52,534 nt of DNA from DAOUGC01 sp034429695 (GCA_034429695.1 DAOUGC010000181.1:1-52534), one strand, 5' to 3'; counted from the first letter of the stretch, positions 1 through 8,192 are shown. A program made the numbers and translations. Notes: generated from the letters alone by a model not told the origin.

Positions 1-585
1 CTGTGGATTGTGACCCAGGCGCAAACCGTGGATGCCTATCTGCCGCTGCGTGACAACCTGGAACGCACCGGATATGCTGCTTATATTGTTGAATTGCTTG
101 ATCGATTCACCGGCGAAGAAGGCCCCAATCATATGCTCTTCCGCCTGTTGACCGATACGCTGCAGCGCATATCAGAAGAACAAAACTACATTACGGCTGT
201 GCATTATTATGAGATCCGCCTGCTGGATATTCTGGGGTATCGCCCCGATCTGTTCAACTGTGTTGGCTGTGGTGAAGAGATCATTGCGCGCGACCAGTTT
301 TTTTCAGCCGAGCACGGCGGGGTGTTGTGTCCCAACTGCCGTGCGCGTGATCCACAGGCCAGGCCGGCGTCCATGCACGCTTTGAAGTACCTGCGCCATT
401 ACCAGCGCAGTGGGTACGCCGAAGCCAGCCGCGTTGCCATCCCCACGGGGATACAAAAGGAAGTGGAAAACCTGCTGCAGTATTACCTGACCTATTTGCT
501 GGAACGCGGGTTGAACACAGCCCAGTTTCTGCGGGATATCCGCCAGCGTCCGCAAACCGGGGCGCCAGATGAGGATGAATTTTAA
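1..585 (+). CDS. recO: DNA repair protein RecO, C-terminal part (5' end outside window)
   Basis: RecO is the recombination mediator that works with RecR to load RecA on SSB-coated single strands. The reading frame is open back to base 1, so only the C-terminal ~194 residues are present. The mostly helical C-terminal domain is recognisable, with a four-cysteine zinc motif (C-x2-C near codons 83-86 and C-x2-C near 106-109, counted from the first Met at base 10). The N-terminal OB fold is missing from the window. Its stop codon overlaps, on opposite strands, the stop of the convergent PfkB kinase gene (bases 582-585). The family call is firm; the start cannot be placed. Confidence 0.88.
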   Translation: MWIVTQAQTVDAYLPLRDNLERTGYAAYIVELLDRFTGEEGPNHMLFRLLTDTLQRISEEQNYITAVHYYEIRLLDILGYRPDLFNCVGCGEEIIARDQFFSAEHGGVLCPNCRARDPQARPASMHALKYLRHYQRSGYAEASRVAIPTGIQKEVENLLQYYLTYLLERGLNTAQFLRDIRQRPQTGAPDEDEF

Positions 586-1496
586 AGATACCCGACAACC
601 TGTTCCAGGCAGGGTTGGGCGGCGGTTCCGCCCACTGCCTGCGTGGAAAGCGCACCACACACCGTTCCCATTCGCAAACAACGTTCCATGGGCCAGCCCT
701 GCAGGGCGGCATAGATGAAACCGGCGTCGAAGGTGTCGCCCGCACCGGTGGTGTCCACCACCTGTACCGGGATGCTTTCGGCATGCCAGATCTCCTGACC
801 GCGCATGGCACTGGCGCCCTGCGCGCCGCGTTTGACCGCGACGGTGGGGCCCAGTTGAGCCAGCCGTGCCAGTGCGCCTGGTACATCGCTCAAACCGGCG
901 ATGCTTGTAAGCTCGGCCTCGTTGGGCAGGAAGTAATCGGTGTGGTGCAGCACGTCTTCAACACCCTGCCAGCGTTCGTGCGGGTCGTAATTGGTGTCGA
1001 GTGAGGTTGAGGCGCCCGCCTGGTGCGCCATGCGGAACAGGGCCGGCACGTCGGGTATCAACTGATCATGGAGAAAGTAACTGCCCAGATGCAAGTGACG
1101 GGTCTGTTCGATCCATTGAGGGCGGATGTCCTGCAGGCGCAGTGAGTGCATGGCTCCGGCGTAAGTGAGTATGCCGCGATCAACGCCGTGCGAAAAGATC
1201 ACGGTCAGGCCTGTGCCGAGATGGGGATCGACGCTTACGCTTTCGGTGTTGATGCCGCGGGCTTTCATCTCTGACAGCATGAACGCGCCAAATGCATCTT
1301 CGCCGATCTTGCCAGCCATGGCCACCTTGAGGCCCAGTTTTGCCACTCCGCAGGCAAAGATCACCGATGAGGAACCGATCACCAGATCGGCGGAGTCGAT
1401 GTATTTCTCCACCTGTCCCAGTTCGGGCATCACATCGCCGCGCAGGATCAGATCGGGGTTGATCTCGCCCACCACCAGTACGTCAAATTTTTTCAT
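582..1496 (-). CDS. PfkB-family carbohydrate kinase
   Basis: A ribokinase/PfkB-type kinase of 304 residues that transfers the ATP gamma-phosphate to a sugar hydroxyl in the cytoplasm. The C-terminal signature DTTGAGDTFDAGF carries the anion-hole glycines and the catalytic Asp; the N-terminal part has the usual VGEINPD strand and a Gly-rich substrate loop. The frame stays open upstream, but the ATG at 1496 begins exactly at the family-typical MKKFDVLVVGE, so that start was chosen. It lies 4 bases after the DeoR-type regulator and is surely cotranscribed with it. The divergent neighbour genes (SIS enzyme, sugar importer, GH4) suggest it phosphorylates the imported sugar. The substrate cannot be read from sequence; a FrlD-like role is one possibility. 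Confidence 0.88.
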   Translation of the reverse strand: MKKFDVLVVGEINPDLILRGDVMPELGQVEKYIDSADLVIGSSSVIFACGVAKLGLKVAMAGKIGEDAFGAFMLSEMKARGINTESVSVDPHLGTGLTVIFSHGVDRGILTYAGAMHSLRLQDIRPQWIEQTRHLHLGSYFLHDQLIPDVPALFRMAHQAGASTSLDTNYDPHERWQGVEDVLHHTDYFLPNEAELTSIAGLSDVPGALARLAQLGPTVAVKRGAQGASAMRGQEIWHAESIPVQVVDTTGAGDTFDAGFIYAALQGWPMERCLRMGTVCGALSTQAVGGTAAQPCLEQVVGYL

Positions 1497-1500
1497 GTGC

Positions 1501-2283
1501 TTATACCTGCAAAACCTTGATGCCCAGTTCGCGCAGCTCAGCCACCATGTCATCGGGGGTCTGCGTGTCGGTAACAATCAATGATGCGGTTGAGGTGGGA
1601 GCCACCAGCACCGAGCTTACCCGGCCAAATTTTGTGTGGTCTGCGACAACGATCACCTGGGGTGCGATGGTGAGGATGATGCGGTCGGTCAGGGTCTCGG
1701 GCAGGTAGTCATTGGTGAGTCCTTGCTTGGGGTCAATGGCGCGTACGCCAAAGATCACCCGGTGCGCCCTGAACTCACGCAGCGCCTGCTCGGTGATATG
1801 CCCCACCATGGACAGCTCGGTCTGCCTGAACATGCCGCCCAGCACGATGATCTCGATATGGGGACGGCTGACCAGTTCGTTGATCACTGCCAGGGAGTTG
1901 GTGATGACGGTGATGTGAATGTCCTGCGGCAGGGCGCGCGCCACCTCAAGAACGGTGGTTCCGCTGGAAAAGAAAATGGTTTCACCTTCCTGGATCATGC
2001 CCGCCACGGCCTGCCCGATGCGGCGTTTTTCTTCTGCCTGTTCGTTGACGCGTTGCATCATGGGGGGTTCCTTGGCGGCGCGTTCCAGGTGCACGGCGCC
2101 ACCGTGGGTGCGGCGCACCCACAGCCCGTCCATTTCCTCCAGGTCGCGTCGTACCGTCGCTTCTGATACCCCGAACAACAGGCTGAGTTCAGGAACCACC
2201 ACACGGCCCTGTCTTTCCACCAGCTCGCGGATGCGCGTTTGGCGTTCTGCTTTCATAAGTTGCGCGTTTTGATCCTGAACCAT
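1501..2283 (-). CDS. DeoR/GlpR-family transcriptional repressor
   Basis: A 260-residue cytoplasmic regulator of the sugar locus. The N-terminal winged helix shows the DeoR signature (VPELSLLFGVSEATVRRDLE, about residues 29-48), followed by THGGAV and the C-terminal DeoR sensor domain that resembles ribose-phosphate isomerase (FFSSGTT, VITNSLAV and LGGMFR motifs). Such proteins bind a phosphorylated sugar that releases them from DNA. The ATG at 2283 has a GGAG seven bases upstream, which supports it over the internal Met at codon 10. The gene is first in a leftward operon with the PfkB kinase. Its promoter is the mirror image of the rightward sugar-operon promoter, so autoregulation together with control of the divergent arm is the natural inference. 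Confidence 0.9.
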   Translation of the reverse strand: MVQDQNAQLMKAERQTRIRELVERQGRVVVPELSLLFGVSEATVRRDLEEMDGLWVRRTHGGAVHLERAAKEPPMMQRVNEQAEEKRRIGQAVAGMIQEGETIFFSSGTTVLEVARALPQDIHITVITNSLAVINELVSRPHIEIIVLGGMFRQTELSMVGHITEQALREFRAHRVIFGVRAIDPKQGLTNDYLPETLTDRIILTIAPQVIVVADHTKFGRVSSVLVAPTSTASLIVTDTQTPDDMVAELRELGIKVLQV

Positions 2284-2307
2284 GTTTATTCTCCGGCAGT
2301 TATGCTT

Positions 2308-2335
2308 ATTTTAATGCAATTAATGCATAAGTCAA
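2308..2335 (-). promoter_or_regulatory. Promoter of deoR-like/pfkB arm
   Basis: Reading leftward, TTGACT (2335-2330), a 16-bp spacer and TAAAAT (2313-2308) form a near-consensus housekeeping promoter about 25 bases before the regulator start. Directly repeated TTAATGCA motifs (2311-2318 and 2320-2327) overlap its spacer and -10 region. Confidence 0.7.
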
Positions 2336-2354
2336 GCAGAAACCACTTGACTTA
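2328..2354. promoter_or_regulatory. Perfect 9-bp inverted repeat joining two divergent -35 boxes
   Basis: TAAGTCAAG (2328-2336) and CTTGACTTA (2346-2354) are exact inverted repeats with a 9-base spacer. Each arm contains the -35 box of one of the two divergent promoters. A repressor dimer bound here would cover both -35 elements at once. Assignment to the DeoR-type protein is inference. Confidence 0.65.
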
Positions 2355-2374
2355 ATGATTGAATTTGCTAAAAT
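2347..2374 (+). promoter_or_regulatory. Promoter of the rightward sugar operon
   Basis: TTGACT (2347-2352), a 16-bp spacer and TAAAAT (2369-2374) form a promoter with the same -35, spacer length and -10 as the divergent one. The predicted transcript start near 2381 leaves a leader of about 100 bases before the SIS gene. Confidence 0.7.
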
Positions 2375-2426
2375 ATGATTGCATTTGATGATTGAATGAT
2401 CGTCAAGCGCGAAACCGGGCAATCAT
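2355..2426. promoter_or_regulatory. Cluster of ATGATTG repeats, candidate operators
   Basis: ATGATTG occurs at 2355-2361, 2375-2381 and 2388-2394, and inverted (CAATCAT) at 2420-2426. Two copies extend to ATGATTGAAT. They lie across the promoter spacer, the edge of the -10 box and the transcript start of the rightward operon. DeoR-family repressors often use several such half-sites, so these are candidate operators; binding is not shown by the sequence. Confidence 0.5.
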
Positions 2427-2478
2427 TGATCGTTTGTAACAAAGGCTTCCAGCCGCATCCCAGAACAAGGAAAATTTT

Positions 2479-3516
2479 ATGAAATCAAACGGCGCCTTTA
2501 CCAGGGCAGAGATATTGAGTGAGCCAGAAGTGTGGGCTGATTCGTTAAAGCAGTTTGAGGCATACCGTCCCGAACTTCAGAATTTACTGGCGCACAACAC
2601 TTATGAGAATGTTTACTTTACCGGTTGCGGCAGCACCTACTACCTGGCGCAGGCCGCCGCTGCTTTGTTTCAGCAACTGACGGGCATCAACAGCGCCGGG
2701 ATGCCTGCCTCGGAAATCTTATGGTACGCCGCCTCTGCTTATCGCACCGGGCGGCGTAATTTATTGGTGGCAGTCTCACGCTCGGGTGAAACCACCGAGA
2801 CCATTCATGCGGTGCGTGCTTTCCAGCAGCGCGGCGATGGGGATGTGATTACCTTCACCTGTTACCCGGGGCGTGAACTGGCGGAGATGGGGTGCATTAA
2901 TTTGCTGTTCCCGGCTGCCCAGGAAGAATCCATGGCGCAGACGCGGTCATTTTCAGCCATTTACCTGGCCACGGCTGCCTTTGCCGCACTGGCTGCCGGG
3001 CGCGAAGACCTGCTTGAAGCCATCCGGCGCGTACCGGCTGCCTGTGGAAAACTGCTTGAACGTTACGCCCCACTGGCAAAGGAACTGGGCGCGGACCCGC
3101 GTTTCGAGCGTTTTTATTTCCTCGGCTCGGGCATCCGGCACGGGCTGGCGCGCGAAGTGGCGCTCAAGATGAAGGAGATGAGCCTGTCCCACTCAGAGCC
3201 TTTCCACTTCATGGAGTTTCGTCACGGGCCGCAGACCATGGCCAACGAAAACACCCTGATGATTGGCCTGGTCTCTGAGGAGAACCGCGAACAGGAAATG
3301 GCTGTTTTGAACGAAATGGCGGCGCTGGGCGCACGCGTGGTGGCGATTGCCGAACGGGACGCTGATGTGGATTTCAACAGCGGCCTGCCTGGCGAAGCCA
3401 GCGCTGCCCTGTACTTACCGGTGTTGCAACTGATGGCGCTTGAACATGCCCTGGCCAGGGATCTTGACCCGGACATGCCGAAAAATCTGGTGCCGGTGAT
3501 CAAGCTCTCACTGTAG
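2479..3516 (+). CDS. SIS-domain sugar-phosphate isomerase/deglycase (GlmS C-terminal/FrlB/AgaS-like)
   Basis: A 345-residue protein with two tandem SIS (sugar isomerase) domains, like the isomerase half of GlmS but without the glutaminase half. Sugar-phosphate-binding motifs are visible: FTGCGSTYY (about residues 47-55), SRSGETTET (about 98-106), LGSGIRHGLAREVALKMKE in the second domain, and FRHGP. Family members isomerise, deaminate or deglycate phosphorylated amino sugars or Amadori products. It is the first gene of the rightward operon, 86 bases before the solute-binding protein. SIS, binding protein and two permeases with a nearby PfkB kinase resembles the Bacillus frlBONMD layout, but AgaS-like galactosamine use fits as well. 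The substrate is unassigned. Confidence 0.82.
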   Translation: MKSNGAFTRAEILSEPEVWADSLKQFEAYRPELQNLLAHNTYENVYFTGCGSTYYLAQAAAALFQQLTGINSAGMPASEILWYAASAYRTGRRNLLVAVSRSGETTETIHAVRAFQQRGDGDVITFTCYPGRELAEMGCINLLFPAAQEESMAQTRSFSAIYLATAAFAALAAGREDLLEAIRRVPAACGKLLERYAPLAKELGADPRFERFYFLGSGIRHGLAREVALKMKEMSLSHSEPFHFMEFRHGPQTMANENTLMIGLVSEENREQEMAVLNEMAALGARVVAIAERDADVDFNSGLPGEASAALYLPVLQLMALEHALARDLDPDMPKNLVPVIKLSL

Positions 3517-3526
3517 CGCGGCCCGG

Positions 3527-3585
3527 CAATCTCATTGGGTGAAAACACAGACACGGCTGACTGTGTTTCGCAAATCGGAAGATTG
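3527..3585 (+). other. Intercistronic stem-loop before the binding-protein gene
   Basis: An 8-bp stem AAACACAG/CTGTGTTT (3543-3550 with 3561-3568) lies inside an outer 6-bp stem CAATCT/AGATTG (3527-3532 with 3580-3585). There is no U-run, so it is not a classical terminator. It ends about ten bases before the AAGGAG of the next gene and could protect that mRNA 5' end. Function is inferred. Confidence 0.4.
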
Positions 3586-3602
3586 TTCAAAAAGGAGAAG
3601 CC

Positions 3603-4892
3603 ATGAGTAAAAAGATCGTTGCCCTGATGTTGCTGGTTGTTTTTGTGCTGGCTGCCTGCACCCCGCAGGCTGCTGCGCCAGACAGCGCCAATGCCGGCGA
3701 TAAAGTGGAGGTGCGCTTCTGGATGCACCAGAACCCCGCTTTCGAGGCGTCCTATAAGGCTCTGGCGGACGCCTACACCGCCGCCCACCCCGATGTGACC
3801 ATCACCATCGAGACTTTTGATTACGACACCTACATTCAGACCCTGCAGACCGCACTGCCGGCTGGCGAGGAAGCCGACATCATGCAGATGTTTGGCTCGT
3901 GGGTGTGCTCGTACTCTGACCGCCTGGACAGCGTGCCGGGGGACGTGCTCTCCATGGATCAGGCAAATGAAATCTTCTACGCTGCCTCAATCGGCGGTTT
4001 CACCTGCGGCGGCGAGCTGAAGGGCGTTCCCCAGGAGTTCAACATTGAATACGGCGGTGTGCTGGTTAACAAAGCCATGTTCGATGCAGCCGGTGTGGCT
4101 TACCCGCCTGCCTGGGCCACCCTGGATGATATGGCCGCTGACGCTGCCATGCTGACCAAATACGACGATGCTGATGTGATGGTTCAGGCCGGTCTGGACT
4201 TCCTCGGCGGTGACACCCTGCCCTTCATGTTCATGGCTGGCATCCTGCAGCGCGGTGGTGACTACTGGAATGCCGATCAGACCGCTTTCACCTTCAACAC
4301 CCCTGAAGCGAAGGAAACCCTGGAATGGATGAACTCGCTGGTGGCCGAGCATAAAGTGGTGGACTCCACCCTGTTCGCCTCGGACCTGGTGGTGGATGAC
4401 TTCTTTGGCGGGCGCTCTGCCATGTCTTACATTGGCCCGTGGGCGGTTGCCACCGGTTTGACCAACTTCCCCGAATTCGGCGAGTTTGGCTACGTGATGG
4501 TTCCCTACATTGGCGATCAGCCCACCTTTGCGGCTGACTCTGGCTGGGGTCTGACCGTTTCCCCCAACAGCAAGAACGCCGCCGTGGCCTGGGATTTCAT
4601 CAAGTTCGTCACCATGGATCCTGCCAACGCCCTGCAGTGGAACATCGGCACCGCCACCATTCCGGCGCTGGTTGCCAATACCGACGACCCCAAACTGGTG
4701 GAAGCACTGCCGTTCATTGAGAACATCAAGAGCCAGTTGGAATATGGCCGCTACATCGGCAACATGCCCGACCGCGACCAGGTCTTCTACAATATCATTC
4801 ACCAGCACATCCTCAATGTCTTCCAGGGCATAGAGACGGTGGATGACGCCTTAAAGGCGATTGATGAAGAGACCAACGCAACGCTACAATAA
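3603..4892 (+). CDS. ABC sugar transporter solute-binding lipoprotein (family 1)
   Basis: The extracytoplasmic receptor of a carbohydrate ABC importer, 429 residues. A lipoprotein signal peptide ends in the lipobox LAAC with the lipidated Cys at residue 19, so the mature protein is membrane-tethered. Family 1 features follow: VEVRFWMHQN, then TYIQTLQTALPAGEEADIM, and near the C-terminus SAMSYIGPWAV and AADSGWGLTVSPNSKN. The start at 3603 has AAGGAG at good distance. It lies between the SIS gene and two permease genes; a strong stem-loop downstream (4932-4967) may raise its mRNA level over theirs. The ligand is unknown; several aromatic residues in the pocket region fit a sugar. Confidence 0.92.
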   Translation: MSKKIVALMLLVVFVLAACTPQAAAPDSANAGDKVEVRFWMHQNPAFEASYKALADAYTAAHPDVTITIETFDYDTYIQTLQTALPAGEEADIMQMFGSWVCSYSDRLDSVPGDVLSMDQANEIFYAASIGGFTCGGELKGVPQEFNIEYGGVLVNKAMFDAAGVAYPPAWATLDDMAADAAMLTKYDDADVMVQAGLDFLGGDTLPFMFMAGILQRGGDYWNADQTAFTFNTPEAKETLEWMNSLVAEHKVVDSTLFASDLVVDDFFGGRSAMSYIGPWAVATGLTNFPEFGEFGYVMVPYIGDQPTFAADSGWGLTVSPNSKNAAVAWDFIKFVTMDPANALQWNIGTATIPALVANTDDPKLVEALPFIENIKSQLEYGRYIGNMPDRDQVFYNIIHQHILNVFQGIETVDDALKAIDEETNATLQ

Positions 4893-4931
4893 GTACAGGG
4901 AATCTGTTTTGTTGAAATAACGCATGCAAGG

Positions 4932-4967
4932 CTTTCCGGTGGAGGGGTACACCTCTCCACCGGAAAG
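4932..4967 (+). other. Strong intercistronic hairpin between binding-protein and permease genes
   Basis: The arms 4932-4944 (CTTTCCGGTGGAG) and 4955-4967 (CTCCACCGGAAAG) pair perfectly over 13 bp, and up to three further pairs including one G-U narrow the loop. No U-tract follows and the downstream permease genes need readthrough, so a 3'-end-stabilising or partly terminating role, as in malE-malF type operons, is likelier than full termination. Confidence 0.6.
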
Positions 4968-4990
4968 AAATCCTGTAACAGGAGCGATGA

Positions 4991-5992
4991 ATGCAGGCAA
5001 CCCAGGCCCCCAAATCCACCTTTGTCGTCCGTCCCGCCCGCGCCAACCGGGGAGGCGGCCAGACCGCGAAAAAGACCTTCCTGCTATCCACTCTTTCGCC
5101 GATCATTGTTTACATCCTGGCCGTGCTGGTCTTCCCGCTGATCTGGGTGTTGATGTTGATGTTCTTTGACTACAGCCCTGGCCGCGTGGGAGGCGCTTTT
5201 CTGGGATTTGGGGGGAACAATCCGTTTGTTGGATTGGATAACTTCCGTGAAATGTTCGCCGGTACATCCTTGATGGCGCGCATGTTCAGGCAAAGCCTGG
5301 TGAACACCCTGGTGTTTGCCTTTCTGGTGCTGCCCATCAACCTGATCGTCACGCTGCCGTTGGCTGCGCTGATTGAATCGGTTCACGAACGCTTGAAAGG
5401 CTTTTTCAGAGCCATCTATTTTCTGCCTGCCATCACCACATCGGTGGCGGTGGCAATGTTATGGCGCTACATATACGACCCGCGCTTTGGCCTGCTGGAC
5501 AGCATCATTCGCATGTTCGGGGGCAAGCCCATTGCCTGGCTGACCGACCCCAACCTGAGCGTTCTGGGCATCACCATCGCCATGTGGGCGGTGATCATTG
5601 CCTACATCTGGCACGATTTTGGATACAACCTGGTGATTTTCATCGCCGCGCTGCAGGGCATCCCCAAGGAAATCCGCGAGGCAGCCATGATTGACGGGGC
5701 CAATGCCTTCCAGATCTTTACCCGCATCACCATTCCATTGTTAAAACCCACCCTGCTGTTTGTGTGTGTCATGACGATGATATCGTCCTTCCAGGTGTTT
5801 GACATCATCCAGGTGATGACCAACGGCGACCCCAACAACATGACCAGGGTGCTTGAACTGGATATTTACGAGAACGCCTTCCGCTTCCAGAACATGGGCT
5901 GGGCGGCGGCCATCTCGTTTGTGCTGCTGTTTGTGGTTGGAACGATCACATTTCTTCAGATGCGCCTGCTGCGCACGGACTGGGAGTACTAG
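4991..5992 (+). CDS. ABC sugar transporter permease (MalF/UgpA-like)
   Basis: An inner-membrane channel subunit of 333 residues with about six membrane segments, beginning near residue 35 (IIVYILAVLVFPLIWVL) after a basic cytoplasmic N-terminus. The EAA loop that contacts the ATPase is clear (EIREAAMIDGANAFQIF, followed by PLLKPTL). An AGGAG sits seven bases before the ATG at 4991. It is followed after two bases by the MalG-like permease, so they form a heterodimeric channel with the upstream binding protein. No ABC ATPase gene is present in this cluster; a shared MsmX-type ATPase elsewhere is the usual solution in such operons. Confidence 0.92.
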   Translation: MQATQAPKSTFVVRPARANRGGGQTAKKTFLLSTLSPIIVYILAVLVFPLIWVLMLMFFDYSPGRVGGAFLGFGGNNPFVGLDNFREMFAGTSLMARMFRQSLVNTLVFAFLVLPINLIVTLPLAALIESVHERLKGFFRAIYFLPAITTSVAVAMLWRYIYDPRFGLLDSIIRMFGGKPIAWLTDPNLSVLGITIAMWAVIIAYIWHDFGYNLVIFIAALQGIPKEIREAAMIDGANAFQIFTRITIPLLKPTLLFVCVMTMISSFQVFDIIQVMTNGDPNNMTRVLELDIYENAFRFQNMGWAAAISFVLLFVVGTITFLQMRLLRTDWEY

Positions 5993-5994
5993 CC

Positions 5995-6858
5995 ATGACC
6001 GCTGTAACCCATCCCGCTTCACACCGTCGAATTTGGGTCAATCTGCGCCAGGCGCTGGTGTATATCATCCTACTGGCCGGGCTGATCATCACGCTGCTGC
6101 CGTTCATCTGGCTGCTGGCTTCGTCGTTCAAAACCGGCACCGAGATTATCCAATCGCCGCCCACCTTCTTCCCTGCTGAACCCACCACGCGCAATTATGA
6201 GAAGATCTTCAATGATCCTTCCCTGCCGCTGTTTCGTATTTATATGAACAGCACCATCGTTGCGGTGGCAAATGTGCTGGCGGTGTTGTTTACCAGCTCA
6301 CTGGTCGGGTTCATCCTTGCCAAATATGATTTCAAGGGCAAGAACATGTTGTTCAGCTTCTTCCTGGTGAGCATGATGATCCCTGCGCAGGTGTTGATGA
6401 TCCCCAATTACCTGATCCTGTCGCGCTTTGGCCTGACCAACTCGCTGTGGGGCTTGATCCTGCTGTCGTTCCTCAGCCCGTTTGGTATTTTCATGATGCG
6501 CCAGTTTATTCAGCAAACCGTGCCGGATGAATTAATGGACGCGGCGCGCATTGACGGCGCCAATGAATTCCAGATCTACTGGCTGGTGGTGATGCCGCAA
6601 CTGGGCGCCTCACTGGCGACGCTGGGCACGCTGTCGTTCATGGGGGTGTGGAACGCCTACCTGTGGCCCATGGTGGTGATCACTGACATCAAAAAGCGCA
6701 CCCTGCCGATCATCCTGACCTGGTTCTCCAATCAGCACGGACCGCGGCCCGAACTGGTGCTGGCTGCCACCGTGCTGGTGATCCTGCCTGTGCTGGTGGT
6801 GTACATATTCTTCCAGCGCTGGATCGTGCGCGGTTTTGCCACATCTGGCTTGAAGTAA
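5995..6858 (+). CDS. ABC sugar transporter permease (MalG/UgpE-like)
   Basis: The second channel subunit of the importer, 287 residues with about six membrane segments; the first is IILLAGLIITLLPFIWLLAS. The family mark SFKTGTEI follows it, and the EAA loop reads ELMDAARIDGANEFQIYWL with a downstream P. The C-terminus FQRWIVRGFATSGLK is typical of the MalG-type sugar permeases ('G..GAVKG' position). Its start lies just two bases after the stop of the MalF-like gene, so translation is probably coupled. Confidence 0.92.
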   Translation: MTAVTHPASHRRIWVNLRQALVYIILLAGLIITLLPFIWLLASSFKTGTEIIQSPPTFFPAEPTTRNYEKIFNDPSLPLFRIYMNSTIVAVANVLAVLFTSSLVGFILAKYDFKGKNMLFSFFLVSMMIPAQVLMIPNYLILSRFGLTNSLWGLILLSFLSPFGIFMMRQFIQQTVPDELMDAARIDGANEFQIYWLVVMPQLGASLATLGTLSFMGVWNAYLWPMVVITDIKKRTLPIILTWFSNQHGPRPELVLAATVLVILPVLVVYIFFQRWIVRGFATSGLK

Positions 6859-6884
6859 TCGCACTGAAAGATACACAATAGCTC

Positions 6885-8177
6885 ATGACCGGAAAAACAT
6901 TGCCTTTCGGACACAAGCCATCAACCCAGAGCCTGCCTCACCGGCAGGCTCTGCTAAAAATGGGCGCATGGTTGCCGGCGCTGCTGGTCTTTGCGTTGGT
7001 GCTGGGTGCGTACTGGCTGGCGGCAGGAGATACGGTGTCGGGACCATCCGGCGCGCCGCATTTCATGTACCTGGCGGATGCGTTTTTAAACGGACGGCTG
7101 GATATTGCACCTGCACCGCCCAATGCCCTGGAAAACGATTGGACGCTGTTCGATGGGCGCTGGTATGTTTCATTTCCGCCACTGCCTGCAATATTGATGA
7201 TGCCGTTTGTGGCCGCCCTGGGGCGGGACTTTAATGACGTGATCTTCACCATGCTGTTTGGCGCATTCAACGCTGCACTCGTTTGGCAACTGCTGGGTGC
7301 GCTGGGCAGGCGTACAGCAGAAGGGGCAGGGTTGCCCGTCTGGAAACAGGCGGTGCTCACCGCACTGTTTGCGTTTGGAACGGTGCACTGGTGGGTGTCG
7401 TCCTTCGGGTCGGTGTGGTTTACGTCGCAAATCCTCACGGTGACGTTTGTGTTGCTGGGGTTGCTGGAGGCATTGCAGAAGGGCAGGGTCGGGCTGGTGG
7501 GGCTGTGGTTATCACTGGCTGGCCTGTGCCGCCCAACCGTGCTGCTGGGTTTGCCGGTGATCTTCCACTGGCTGCTGCTGGTGGATGGACGCCTGCCGCC
7601 GCTGAAGGACTGGCTGCGCCGGTTATGGCCCGCAGCCATCCCGATGTTGATTGCAGGGGTGGGCATGGGGCTTTACAATGCAGCGCGTTTCGGGAACCCG
7701 CTTGAGTTGGGTTACCGTTACATGCTCAACGAACCCATCCTGCAGGCTTTCCATGATCAGCACGGCATGTTCAGTCCGGCATTTCTTGGGCGCAACCTGT
7801 ACTACGCGCTGATCGCACCGCCGGTGGATGTCATTGCCGAACCGCCGTTTTTCATCCTGTCCAAATGGGGTTTTTCGATGCTGCTTGCCACCCCTGCCTG
7901 GTTGATGCTGCTGCGCACACACTGGCGGGAGCGGTTTGCGTGGGGTGGCGCTCTGGCGGCATTACTGGTGGCAATGCCTTCATTGCTGTATTTCAATACC
8001 GGTTTCTGGCAGGCGGGTTACCGCTTCTCGCTGGATTTCCTGCCCTTCCTGCTGCTGCCGCTCGCGCTTGGTGCCCGGCGGGTCAAGTCGTGGTTGTTCG
8101 TCCTGCTTGTGGTTGTGTCCATCTTTATGGGCTGGGTGTGCCTGCAGAATTTCTTTCTGTTTCCACAACTGGCCTGA
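6885..8177 (+). CDS. Polytopic membrane protein, GT-C glycosyltransferase-like
   Basis: A 430-residue integral membrane protein with roughly nine to eleven hydrophobic segments. The layout resembles GT-C/PMT-type glycosyltransferases of the RgtA-D/ArnT kind: a first membrane helix, then a long polar loop (about residues 45-105, with HFMYLADAFLNGRLDI and WYVSFPPLPA), then many helices. A catalytic Asp pair is not obvious, so activity is unproven. The start is uncertain: no good ribosome site precedes 6885, and a perfect 11-bp hairpin lies inside the first 25 codons; the ATG at 6960 (MGAWLPALLVF), directly at the first helix, is an alternative. It lies within the sugar operon, 15 bases before the GH4 gene, though its link with sugar uptake is unclear. 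Confidence 0.6.
   Translation: MTGKTLPFGHKPSTQSLPHRQALLKMGAWLPALLVFALVLGAYWLAAGDTVSGPSGAPHFMYLADAFLNGRLDIAPAPPNALENDWTLFDGRWYVSFPPLPAILMMPFVAALGRDFNDVIFTMLFGAFNAALVWQLLGALGRRTAEGAGLPVWKQAVLTALFAFGTVHWWVSSFGSVWFTSQILTVTFVLLGLLEALQKGRVGLVGLWLSLAGLCRPTVLLGLPVIFHWLLLVDGRLPPLKDWLRRLWPAAIPMLIAGVGMGLYNAARFGNPLELGYRYMLNEPILQAFHDQHGMFSPAFLGRNLYYALIAPPVDVIAEPPFFILSKWGFSMLLATPAWLMLLRTHWRERFAWGGALAALLVAMPSLLYFNTGFWQAGYRFSLDFLPFLLLPLALGARRVKSWLFVLLVVVSIFMGWVCLQNFFLFPQLA
6927..6953 (+). other. Perfect 11-bp hairpin at the 5' end of the GT-C-like gene
   Basis: CAGAGCCTGCC (6927-6937) pairs completely with GGCAGGCTCTG (6943-6953) around a 5-base loop, and ctaaaaATG follows. If translation starts at 6960 this is an intercistronic hairpin like the one at 4932; if it starts at 6885 it is coding. 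It has no U-run. Confidence 0.5.
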
Positions 8178-8192
8178 ACTGGAGTGTGATTT

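Noticed and set aside
281..886. Leftward ORF of about 200 codons over recO and the kinase end
   Set aside because: It overlaps two well-supported genes in another frame, has no family motif and looks like a GC-rich shadow.
3987..4808. Leftward ORF of 273 codons inside the solute-binding gene
   Set aside because: It is antisense to a clear lipoprotein gene; composition (His/Gly/Val-rich) is typical of a shadow frame.
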